64,000 bases of DNA from Pogostemon cablin. Lineage: Eukaryota > Streptophyta > Magnoliopsida > Lamiales > Lamiaceae. Positions within the stretch are counted from its first letter, which is position 1. Every line of letters begins with the position of its first letter. The notes beneath the pieces are model-generated. The model was not told the origin of the DNA and did no database searches. It worked only from the letters and a program-made list of their open reading frames with translations. Location: NCBI GenBank assembly GCA_023678885.1, contig CM043005.1:7802314-7866313 (forward strand), read 5' to 3'. Positions 1-9,481 of the stretch are shown here, one piece after another. A program made the translations under genes and the position numbers.

Positions 1-395
1 ATTACCAAAAAGCCTAACATTACATCCAAAAGATAAAGACCTTTTTGATCATTAGTTGAAGCCTTGGTGGCTTGTGAATGTAGTCCGTGAGTAAGCCTAT
101 GGTGCGACGGGTTCAATCAATTGATGAGTAAAAATTACCCTATTTCATAGAGTGTTGAGTGTATTTTGATATCCGACATGAGGTTTGGACTGAAAGGGAC
201 TTTATTACTCTTAATTTTCTTAGACTTGAACTTGTTAATTTTTTATGTCATGATTTTAATGTTGTAGTGTGACTTGATATGATTTGTAGTCCTTGTTACT
301 TATGATGTGTTGTTGCTTATGTTCTTTAGATCTTTCTCTAGGTGAAAATGTCCCCTCTCGTTTTCTCATTTTCGTTGTTCGAGAACGAGCAACAC

Positions 396-411
396 TTTAA
401 GTTTGGAGGGT
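396..411 (+). other. Polypurine tract of Tat-type element (left arm)
   Basis: Purine-rich stretch TTAAGTTTGGAGGG immediately before the LTR start. It is the plus-strand priming site in the retroelement life cycle. The other two copies (25873-25888 and 40835-40850) keep an uninterrupted G run; this one has one A inside it. Confidence 0.65.
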
Positions 412-632
412 TGATCGTTATCATTTTCACCTAGGTTTTAGTTCTTTATTTATGAATTTTCGTATGTTATTATCCATATTTGTGTAACTTTTGGTGGAGT
501 TTTATGTAATTATGAGAGATTTGGTATGGATTGATAAAAATGTGTAAATGAGCTTAAATATGTGCAAAACAGGTCAAAATGGAGCAAAATGGAGTCGGGA
601 GCTGAAACGAGTTGAAACGGGCCGAAAAACAC

Positions 633-1016
633 CCAACTCGAGTTGCATGGTCTTGCTCGACTTGCAACTCGAGTCGAGTAAGTGTCCAGTAGCTCAACTT
701 GAGTTGCAATGTCCAACTCGACTTGCAACTCGAGTCGAGTTAGATGCCGAGGAAAGTCAAGCTTCTGACATGAGTAGACAGGCGAGAGCTCGAGTTATCT
801 TACTCGAGTCGAGCTAGGATCAGGGTAAGTAGAGCAGCAAGTCGAGCTAGGGTAGAGCAGCGTCCAAAATCATCCAGTGAGTTAACTCGAGTTGCAAGGT
901 CCAACTCGACTTGCAACTCGAGTCGAGCTAGGGTCAAAAACCATTCAGTTTGCAGAGCCACGCAACTCGACTTGACAGGCAGTAGCTCGAGTTGGCTGCT
1001 CGAGTCGAGCTGCACT
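633..1016 (+). repeat. CTCGAG dyad-word array in LTR
   Basis: Nine CTCGAG hexamers (at 637, 668, 729, 789, 803, 885, 917, 986 and 999) sit in variants of the words CAACTCGAGTTGC, GAGTCGAGC and CAACTCGACTTGC. Most words are perfect or near-perfect inverted repeats centred on CG. Spacing is irregular, so this is a word cluster and not a simple tandem satellite. It lies just upstream of the heat-shock elements and TATA box. Equivalent arrays occur at 25246-25665 and 41073-41477. Confidence 0.85.
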
Positions 1017-1030
1017 CAAAATCTGAAAAA

Positions 1031-1053
1031 TTCAGGAAGTTTCTAGAAGCTTC
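1031..1053 (+). promoter_or_regulatory. Five-module perfect heat-shock element
   Basis: Reads TTC-ag-GAA-gt-TTC-ta-GAA-gc-TTC: five alternating 3-bp modules each separated by exactly 2 bp, as in the canonical plant HSE (nTTCnnGAAnnTTCn). It ends 7 bp before the TATA box at 1061. HSF trimers bind such arrays in known families; binding here is inferred. Confidence 0.75.
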
Positions 1054-1060
1054 CAGGGAG

Positions 1061-1068
1061 TATAAATA
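1061..1068 (+). promoter_or_regulatory. TATA box of Tat-type LTR
   Basis: TATAAATA, followed about 40 bp later by a CA-rich and CT-rich leader. Conserved at 25193-25200 (inverted) and 41525-41532. Confidence 0.7.
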
Positions 1069-1973
1069 CATGTTTTGATCATAAAATCTGGGAGGAATCA
1101 TTTGGGATCAGTTTTCACACACACTAAACACCTAAATCACACACATTCATCTCTATCTCTTCCACCCTTCACTTCATCCATCCAATCCACTTGATCTTCT
1201 CAAATCCATCCATTTTTCCATCAATCCACCAATCTAAGAAGAGGAAATCATCTTTGGTTGAAGAATTTGGCATGATCAAGGAGGAGGAAGTTCACCATCA
1301 AAGGGGAGCCAACTCACCTTCATTTTGTTATTTTCTTCATTATTTGTCTCAATTGGAGCATGCTATGGATTGTATTGATTTTACTATGATATGTAGTGAC
1401 TGGTCCTCATGTGAAGCTAGCAATATGATTGGTTAGGTATTATGTAGATTTTGCACACCCCATGTTTGATGAAATAATTGTTATGAATATTTTCTATCAT
1501 GAATGCTTATTCTCATTTATGTATGATTTGTGTGATTAAATTCTCTATTCATAGTGTTAGGATGGTCATTCCAATATTATGTTTAGTGATTTAATTGAAT
1601 CATTGATTGTGATACCCGAGCTTCTCACTTCTCATGTGCCAATATAATTTAATTTGTGTTATGTGCATTTTATAATTATGTGGCAATTATGTGATAATAA
1701 TGTGGTAATTATGTGACAATTGATTTTACATTTTATTTATCTTTACATTTTAATTGAGACATCCATGATAAAATAGTGACTATATGTGAATATATGTGTG
1801 CATAAATAATTACGTGCATTAATTTGGATATATGAGTAAATTATTTTATGTGAATAAATATATTATTTCTTAATTATTAAGTATCACACGTGTTCTCGTA
1901 AGAATAATAGTGGATAGAAAAATGTACGCGTATGTATTATATTTTAGCTATTAAGTATTGCACGTATATTCGT

Positions 1974-1975
1974 AA

Positions 1976-2038
<63 letters not shown>
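1974..2038 (+). repeat. AAT microsatellite in gypsy LTR
   Basis: About twenty uninterrupted AAT repeats. The same LTR position in the other full-length copies holds a shorter or interrupted tract (near 24258-24292, and 39607-39682). Confidence 0.9.
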
Positions 2039-2162
2039 TAGTACTTACTATTAATAGTAAGTATAATAATAATAACAATAATAATAATAATAATATACTA
2101 AATTTAGTAAATAAGAATAAGAGTTAGGGCGGTGGTGATTATTATCTCTGTCCGGCACCTTC

Positions 2163-2170
2163 TATACATA
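2163..2170 (+). promoter_or_regulatory. TATA-like box of gypsy LTR (degraded)
   Basis: TATACATA here; the equivalent position reads TATAAATA on the complementary strand of the right LTR (24145-24152). Likely start of LTR transcription about 30 bp downstream, before the leader rich in AGAGAG. Confidence 0.5.
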
Positions 2171-3650
2171 CAAACCCCTAATTGGGGTGAGTTGCGAAGC
2201 AGAAGTTCAGTAAAAAAAAAAAGTAGAGAGAGGGAAAAAAGAGATAGAGAAAGAGGGAATGGAAGGAGTTCATGCCAGTGCCGGGACGGGAGATAGGAGA
2301 TTAGTGATAGTTCTTCACGCGGTCTATAGTATTATTATTGTCGGAGTTCAGGTAAGTAGAAGTCCAACTACAATTCATAAACATGCTGTTTGTGAATTAT
2401 TTGTGATTAATATGTGATAATTATGTTATGTGTTATTTGTGATTAGTCTAATTATGTTATGAATTATTTGGAAATTAATTTGTGATACAAGCTGGGGATT
2501 TATGTGATTTGGGGAAAGTAGGGTTCATATTCAACAATATTATTTGTAAATTATTGGTGATAAATTTGCAATACAAGTTGTGAATCTATGCGATTTGAAA
2601 TAATATCATTATCCTATATAGATCTGTGTGATTGGAAACTGTTGAAAATATATTTGTATGGCTTGAGAATATATTGGTTATAAGGATCTGTGGGATCCAA
2701 GATGAAGTTGTTATTCCAAAAAGAAATCTGTGTGATCCAAGGTGAAGTGGTTATTCTATAAATGGATCTATGTGATTGAGGTGAAGTTATTTTAGAAGTG
2801 GATTTATGTGAATTGAAATTAAGTTGTTACTTTATTGTGATTAAATGTTGATATTGATATTGTAAATGGTTTATGATGCACATTTAATTGTTCTGGGTGC
2901 ATACCATGCATAAACATGAAAAGTGTTTTCCTCAAAATTAATAAGATACTAATGGTGTGTGCGGCCACTATATATGCATCTCTGTCAATGTTCGGAAAAA
3001 TTATTCCCGACACTTTATTAGGGGTTTGGAAAAATCATCCCCAATACTCTGTCAGGGTTCAAAAAAAGTTATTCTCGGTGTTATATTCAGGGATCGGAAT
3101 CGATCCGACACTAAGTGTGTCTATTGAGCTCATTTGGGGTGCATATCATCAGTGTGTCGTGGGGATCCCGCAATGTGAACAGTTTTCAAAATAAAAGAGA
3201 TCAACTAGAGAGATTAGGAAATAAGCGATAGAGAACTAAATGCAATTTCATGCACTAACATGCATGATTTCTACTTACTGAGATTTTTGTCTCACTAGTT
3301 TATGCATTGTAGATGAGCCTGTTAATGATTTAGTTTGTGATGTGACTGTGCAAGCTGTGGAGCTCCTACAGGGTTTTGAGTGGATGTACATAGATGACGA
3401 CCTGTTGGGCTAGGCCGTGGGTTTATTTTATTTCCGCTGATATTCTGTTATGTAATATAATAAGTATTGTCACGAGTTTGTCTGGATTGAGGTGGTGTCA
3501 GAAATCAGTTACGTATGTTGAACTGTTGTGATGATTTTGGTTATAAATATTTTATGTGGAAAAAAAATTTATATGCAGGTTTTTATAATGATGATGTTTA
3601 TGTTAAATAGTATTTGAATTATAAGTTATGTAAGGTGGGTCGTGTTAGAG

Positions 3651-3662
3651 TAGTATCAGAGC
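3651..3662 (+). other. Primer binding site (initiator tRNA-Met type), variant
   Basis: TAGTATCAGAGC, one base off the TGGTATCAGAGC that matches the 3' end of plant initiator tRNA-Met. The reverse-strand copies keep the canonical form, so this substitution is specific to the forward halves. Confidence 0.8.
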
Positions 3663-3811
3663 ACGACTTGGGTCCTGCAGACTTTCTATGTACATGAGCT
3701 CATTCCTTGGGAGCGCAGCTTTGCGTGTAAGTGTTATTTTCATTCTGTGTTATTATGTGTCTTATAAATTATATTGGCCATGTGGTGTAGGAAGCGTAGT
3801 TAGTAGACAAA

Positions 3812-5265
3812 ATGGTAAGGGCTATAGGTGAAAGTTCTGAAGGGGATAGGACTACTGAGCAAGCAGCACCTCCTGAAGGGAATAATCATGATGTGGTGAT
3901 TACTCGACTGATGGAATTGGTAGAGCGCTAGTCCCAACAGATACAACAACTGATTCTGCAAAGAGATATGGGTGGACAACCAGATGGTAATGCAAATCAA
4001 GATAGACGTCAAGTAGAACGTGTGAAAATGGTTTGTGAGAGGTTTCGAATACTGAGCCCTCTAATATTTGAGGATGCAGCAGACCCCACAGATGCAGAGG
4101 ATTGGTTACGCATGGTGGAAAATATATTTCAATATAGTAGAATTCCAGATGAGGACAGAGTGTTGTGTGCTTCTTTTATGTTACGAGGAAGTGCAGGCCA
4201 CTGGAGGGATACCATTACAAGTATTGAGGACATCACGACTATGACCTGGGAAAAGTTTAAGGAGCTTTTCAGAAACAAGTACTTTACGGCACCAGTGAGA
4301 GCAATGAAGATGAACAAGTTTATACAACTGAAGCAAGACGGTATGTCAGTCACAGATTACTTTTGTAAGTTTGAACAGTTGTCGAGGTTTGCTGAACGTA
4401 TGGTGAGTACGGAGGCACTAAAAGTGGAGAGATTTGTGGAAGGCTTAAGGCCTGAACTTTACAGAGATGTGAGTATGGCGGGACTGCATGGAGCAACATA
4501 CTCACAAGTTGCAGAAAGGGCCCAAATTGCTGAGCAAGCGGAGATGAGGATCAGACAAGCGCAGCCTATCAGAGTCAATTTCAGCAGAAACCAGTACAGC
4601 TGTTTGGGAGAGGTAATAAAAGACCGATGCTATTTCAGAGGTCGAAACCTAATGTTCGAGTGGAGCAAGGACAGAGACAAGGAGAATCAAACAAGCATCC
4701 CAAGTTCGATCAGGGTAAGGTGCCACCGGCGCCGCCACTACCTATATGTCATAATTATCTTAGATCACATGGTGGAGAGTGTCAAATTCCTCCTAGAACG
4801 TGTTACATATGCGGAGAGAAAGGACATGTGACTACTACTTATCCTAAGAAAGGAAAGAATGCACAGCAAGGAAGAGCTCCAGCTAGGGTGTATACTTTGA
4901 CGTGGGAGGAGGCAGATGCGAATCCCTCAGTTGTCACGGGTAAGTTTTCTATTTTTGGTACTTCTACATATGTGTTATTTGATTCTGGAGCAACACATTC
5001 ATTTGTATCCACTGAGTATGTGAGAAAGTTTGGTGGAACACCTAACTTGATGGAAGCTAATTATGAGGTGATGATACCTTCTGGTGAATCAAAGCATACT
5101 AATCAACTTCTGTGAGATTGCGTTATTCCTATTGAAGGAAGACAACTCCTTACTAATTAAATTATGTTAAGTATGAATAATTATGATATCATATTGGGTA
5201 TGGATTAGCTGTCAAGGTACGGTGCTACAATAGATTGTCAGAAAAAGAGTATCACTTTTCAGCCA
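3812..5265 (+). pseudogene. Ty3/Gypsy gag-protease, broken (forward copy 1)
   Basis: The gag start is taken at the ATG at 3812, which follows the leader and lies just after an AG acceptor-like site. A TAG stop interrupts the reading at about 3929. Capsid-type gag sequence runs to about 4570 (retrotransposon gag domain around 4030-4480, with motifs such as AEDWLRMVENIF and RFVEGLRPEL). A one-base frameshift near 4572 moves the nucleocapsid into another frame. The zinc knuckle (CYICGEKGHVTTTYPK, about 4803-4850) has lost its last Cys to Tyr. The aspartic protease motif VLFDSGATHSFVS (about 4975-5010) is intact, but three stops follow (about 5113, 5158 and 5206). Such a copy could not make a functional polyprotein. 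Confidence 0.9.
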
Positions 5266-7217
5266 TTGGGTGGAGAACCATTCACTTTTGTTGGGATCAA
5301 GAAGAATTTTAGATTTCCGATGATATCAGCAGCAAAAACACAGCGGTTGTTGGAAAGTGGTTGTGAGGGGTATATAGTGATTGTAATGAATGTTGAGGGG
5401 CAGCAATGTCCAGTTCTTGGTGATGTACCAGTAGTTCGGGAATATCTGGAGGTATTTCCAGATGATCTTCCAGGTTTGCCATCAGACCAGGAAATAGAGT
5501 TTGTTATTGAGATACAACTAGGAACGACCCCTATATCTAAAGCGCCATACAGAATAGCACCAGCTGAACTAAAGGAATTGAAGATATACAGTTACAAGAG
5601 TTGCTAGACAAAGGATTCATCCAACCTAGTTTCTCACCTTGGGGAGCACCAGTTCTGTTTGTTCAAAAGAAGGATGGCACATTGAGGATGTGCATTGATT
5701 ATCGGGATCTCAACAAAGTTACGGTGAAGAATAAATATCCATTGCCTCGCATTGATGATCTGTTTGAGCAGCTACAGGGTGCAGCTATCTTTTCGAAGAT
5801 TGATTTGCGGTCGGGGTATTATCAGTTGAAAATAAAGAAGGAGGATATCCCAAAGATTGCATTCAGTACAAAGTACGGGCACTATGAGTTCTTAGTGATG
5901 CTGTTTGGATTAACAAATGCTCCTGCAACATTTATGGATTTGATGAATAGAGTATTTCAGGAATTTCTCGATAAATTTGTGATTGTGTTTATCGATGATA
6001 TTTTGATTTACTATAAGAATAAGGAGGATCATGCTCTACACTTGAAAAAGGTGTTAGAGATTCTGAAGGAGAGGCAGTTGTATACGAAGTTCAAGAAGTG
6101 TGAGTTTTGGTTAGACCGAGTTGTTTTCTTGGGACACGTGGTATCGGGAGAAGGAATTTCAGTGGATCCAGGTAAAGTAAAAGCAATCCATGATTGGCCA
6201 CAACCCTCAAATCCCACTGAGGTTCGTAGCTTTCTTGGATTGGCGGGATATTATCGAAGGTTTGTTGAAGGATTTTCTAAGATTGCTTCACCATTAACAC
6301 AGTTGACCAGGAAGAATGTGAAGTTCACATGGACGGAGGCATGTGAACAAAGTTTCCAAGAATTGAAGAGACGGTTGACATCAGCACCTATCTTAACTAT
6401 TCCTACGGAGATAGAAAACTTCAAGGTTTACAATGATGCTTCAAAGAATGATCTTGGTGTGTATTGATGCAGAATGGGAAAGTAATAGCGTATGCATCCA
6501 GACACTTAAGAAAGTATGAGAAGATTTACCCAACTCATGATTTAAAGTTAGCCGCAGTGGTGTTTGCACTCAAGATTTGAAGGCATTATCTGTATGGGGA
6601 ACGTTGTGATATCTATACTGATCATAAGAGTTTGAAGTATTTTTTCACTCAGAAAGAGTTGAATATGAGGCAAAGAAGATGGTTGGAATTGGTGAAGGAT
6701 TATGACTGTGTTATCAATTATCATCCGGAAAAAGCCAATGTGGTTGCTGATGCATTGAGCCGAAAGACAATACAGAGTGTAGTTGCTATGACCATAAATC
6801 AGAAACCAGAGTTGCTTGATTTGCAAAGGATGGGTATAAAGATCATTAAGGAAGGATCGTTGGAAGCAAGGATGGCAGCTCTGACACTTCGACCAACTTT
6901 GATGGATAAGATTCGACAGGACCAACAGGAGGATAAGTTGTTTGACAAGATAAAGAATGGTATCAGCTCTGAAAAGTCTTCTGACTTTCAATTAGGAGAT
7001 GATGGCATGATTCGTTATGGAGGTCGATTATGTCTACCTGAAGTGGATGACATTCGGAAAGAAGTGATGGCGGAAGCTCATTCAACACCGTACTCTGTAC
7101 ATCCAGGAGCTACTAAGATGTATAGAGATTTGAAGTCACATTATTGGTGGCCAGGGATGAAGAGAGATGTTGCTCGATATGTGGAGCAATGTTTGACTTG
7201 TCAACAAGTCAAAGCCG
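5266..7217 (+). pseudogene. Ty3/Gypsy RT-RNase H-integrase start, broken (forward copy 1)
   Basis: The protease-RT linker and RT N-terminus (5266-5590, motif EVFPDDLPGLP) are followed by a 2-bp frameshift near 5585. The RT core (5601-6300) has YRDLNKVTVKNKYPLPRIDD and the catalytic FIDDILIY. RNase H begins near 6425 but is broken by a one-base deletion (about 6461) and a TGA (about 6577). RNase H ends with the connection region ADALSRK. The integrase HHCC zinc-binding region is present (about 7075-7205, ending CLTCQQVKAE). Sequence stops abruptly at about 7217, so the integrase catalytic core and chromodomain are absent. Confidence 0.9.
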
Positions 7218-7225
7218 AACTTTGC

Positions 7226-8602
7226 ATCATAATTATTCATACTTAACATAATTAAAATAGTAAGGAGTTGTCTTCCTTCAATAGGAATAACACAATCTCG
7301 CAGAAGTTGATTAGTATACTTTGATTCACCAGAAGGTATCATCACCTCATAATTAGTTTCTATCAAGTTAGGTGTTCCACCCAACTTCCTCACATACTCA
7401 GTGGATACAAATGAATGTGTTACTCCAGAATCAAATAACACATATGTAGAAGTGCCAAAAATAGAAAACTTACCCGTGACAACTGAGGGATTCCCATCTG
7501 CCTCCTTCCGCGTCAAAGTATACACCCTAGCTGGAGCTCTTCCTTGCTGTGTCTGCTTCCCTTTCTTAGGACAAGCAGTAGTCACATGTCCTTTCTCCCC
7601 GCTTGTGTAACACGTTCTAGGAGGAATTTGACACTCTTCACCATGTGATCTAAGACAATTAGGACATATAGGTAGTGGCGGCGCCGGTGGCACCTTACCC
7701 TGATCGAACTCGGGACGCTTGTTTGGTTCTCCTTGTCTCTATCCTTGCTCCACTCGAACATTAGGTTTCGACCTATGAAATGGCATCGGTCTTTTATTAT
7801 CCCTCCCAAACTGCTGCATTGGTTTCTGCTGAAATTAACGTCTGATAGCCTGCACTTGTCTGATCCTCATCTCCGCTTGCTCAGCAATTTGGGCCCTTTC
7901 TGCAACTTGTGAGTATGTTGCTCCATACAGTCCCGCCATACTCACATCTCTGTAAAGTTCAGGCCTTAAGCCTTCCACAAATCTCTCCACTTTCAGTGCC
8001 TCCGTACTCACCATACGTTCAGCAAACCTCGACAACTGTTCAAACTTACAAAAGTAATCTGTGACTGACATACCGTCTTGCTTCAGTTGTATAAACTTGT
8101 TCATCTTCATTGCTCTCATTGGTGCCGCAAAGTACTTGTTTCTGAAAAGCTCCTTAAACCTTTCCCAGGTCATAGTCGTGACGTCCTCAATACTTTTAAT
8201 GGTATTCCACCAGTGGCCTGCACTTCCTCGTAACATGAAAGAAGCACACAACACTCTGTCCTCATCTGAAATTCTACTATATTGAAATATATTTTCCACC
8301 GTGCATAACCAATCCTCTGCATCTGTGGGGTCTGCTGCATCCTCAAATATTGGAGGGCTCAGCTTTCGAAACCTCTCACAAACCATTTTCACACGTTCTA
8401 CTTGACGTCTATCTTGATTTGCATTACCATCTGGTTATTTACCAATATCTTTTTGCTGAATTAGTTTTTGTATCTGTTGGGACTAGCGCTCTACCAATTC
8501 CATCAGTCGAGTAATCACCACATCACGATTATTCCCTTCAGGAGGTGCTGCTTGCTTAGCAGTCCTATCCCCTTCAGAACTTTCACCTGTAGCCCTTACC
8601 AT
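7226..8602 (-). pseudogene. Ty3/Gypsy gag-protease, broken (reverse copy 1)
   Basis: Read on the minus strand from an ATG at 8602. It shares the same TAG nonsense codon in early gag as the forward copies. Gag reads 8392-7835, then a stop. The zinc knuckle has its second Cys changed to Ser (CYTSGEKGHV), a different lesion from the forward copy. The protease motif is DSGVTHS, with Ala changed to Val. The sequence is truncated inside the protease domain at about 7226, after which the junction with the forward integrase begins (a few bases, TTTGC, match neither side). Divergence from the forward copies looks like about 4%. Confidence 0.9.
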
Positions 8603-8751
8603 TTTGTCTACTAACTACGCTTCCTACACCACATGGCCAATATAATTTATAAGACACATAACAATACAGAATGAAAATAACACTTACACGCAAAGCTGCG
8701 CTCCCAAGGAATGAGCTCCTGTACATAGATAGTCTGCAGGACCCAAGTCGT

Positions 8752-8763
8752 GCTCTGATACCA
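8752..8763 (-). other. Primer binding site, canonical (reverse copy 1)
   Basis: The reverse complement reads TGGTATCAGAGC, an exact match to the initiator tRNA-Met primer site. It lies 3 bp from the LTR end. Confidence 0.85.
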
Positions 8764-8766
8764 CTC

Positions 8767-9479
8767 TGACACGACCCACCTTACATAACTTATAATTCAA
8801 ATACTATTTAACATAAACATCATCATTATAAAAACCTGCATATAAATTTTTTTTCCACATAAAATATTTATAACCAAAATCATCACACCAGTTCAACAAA
8901 CGTAACTGATTTCTGACACCACCTCAATCCAGACAAACTCGTGACAATACTTATTATATTATATAACAGAATATCAGTGGAAACAAAATAAACCCATGGC
9001 CTAGCCCAACAGGTCGTCATCTATGTACATCCGCTCAAAACCCTGTAGGAGCTTCACAGCTTGCACAGTCACATCACAAACTCAATCATCAACAGGCTCA
9101 CCTATATTGCATAAACTAGTGAGACAAAAATCTCAGTAAGTAGAAATCATGCATGTTAGTGCATGAAATTGCATTTAGTTCTCTATCGTCTATTTCCTAA
9201 TCCCTCTAGTTGATCTCTTTTATTTTGAAAACTGTTCACGTTGCGGGATCCCCACGACACACTGATGATATGCACCCCAAATGAGCTCAATAGACACACT
9301 TAGTGTCGGATCGATTCCGACCCCTGAATATAACACGGAGAATGATTTTTTTCGAACCCTGACAGAGTGTTGGGGATGATTTTTCTGACCCCCTAATAAA
9401 GTGTCGGGAATAATTTTTTCGAACCCTGACAGAGATGCATATATAGTGTCCGCACACACCATTAGTATCTTATTAATTT
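8767..9479 (-). mobile_element. Gypsy LTR fragment, 713 bp (reverse copy 1)
   Basis: Corresponds to the 3' third of the LTR (equivalent to 2935-3647) in inverted orientation. It is cut at the unit boundary, so no promoter region remains. Confidence 0.85.
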
Positions 9480-9481
9480 TT

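Larger units (their letters stand above)
1..1607 (+). mobile_element. Tat/Athila-type LTR retrotransposon, 3' end (left arm)
   Basis: Non-coding 3' internal sequence (1-395) leads to a polypurine tract (396-411), then an LTR from 412 starting TGATCG. The LTR holds a dyad-word array (633-1016), a heat-shock-element cluster (1031-1053), a TATA box (1061) and a C/T-rich leader (about 1110-1240). It is cut at 1607 by the gypsy LTR. The same sequence recurs inverted at 24653-26282 with roughly 4% differences in the stretches compared, and uninterrupted at 40784-42659. The T-rich plus G-run polypurine tract and long LTR are typical of Tat/Athila elements. No pol domain of this element is in the window, so the lineage is an inference. 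Short ORFs here match no family and are taken as chance. Confidence 0.7.
1608..3647 (+). mobile_element. Tekay-like Ty3/Gypsy LTR, full length (left)
   Basis: The LTR starts TGTGATACCC at 1608. Copies at 24652 (inverted) and 40051 (inverted) start identically; at 40051 the base before it is the end of a polypurine tract. The LTR ends ..GTGTTA here and GTGTCA in the other copies, just before the primer binding site. Length is about 2.04 kb. It inserted into the Tat LTR after the bases TTGAT; the empty site is preserved near 42067. Inside are an AAT microsatellite, a TATA-like box (2163) and a consensus splice donor (2351/2352). Many codon-like stretches are chance ORFs. Confidence 0.85.
2531..9481. 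repeat. Tandem unit 1 of 3 (6,951 bp, inverted dimer)
   Basis: The first of three head-to-tail units of the same length. Each unit has a forward half (partial LTR, PBS, gag, protease, RT, RNase H, start of integrase) and a reverse half (protease start, gag, PBS, partial LTR). The two halves join at about 7217-7226. Unit boundaries are identical in units 1/2 and 2/3: inverted LTR ending ..ATTAATTTT joined to forward LTR starting TTCAACAATATT, with 2 bp of ambiguity. Reading the units side by side, I noticed only about four base differences in nearly 21 kb. Confidence 0.9.

Noticed and set aside
548..817. ORFs over the CTCGAG word array (also minus 800-1015 and + 41206-41448)
   Set aside because: Leu/Glu/Ser-rich translations are caused by the repeated words; not conserved between the three LTR copies.
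633..1016. CRISPR-like array
   Set aside because: Words are short, irregularly spaced, without unique spacers, and the window is plant nuclear DNA.
2916..3194. 92-codon ORF inside the gypsy LTR
   Set aside because: Lies within the LTR and is not kept open in all reverse copies; LTRs of this clade do not encode proteins.
3651..3662. Part of a tRNA gene
   Set aside because: Only the 12-bp match to the tRNA 3' end is present, next to an LTR; it is the primer binding site.
6548..6991. 147-codon minus-strand ORF (also at 13499 and 20450)
   Set aside because: Antisense shadow of the RNase H/integrase reading; repeats identically with each unit and has no independent features.
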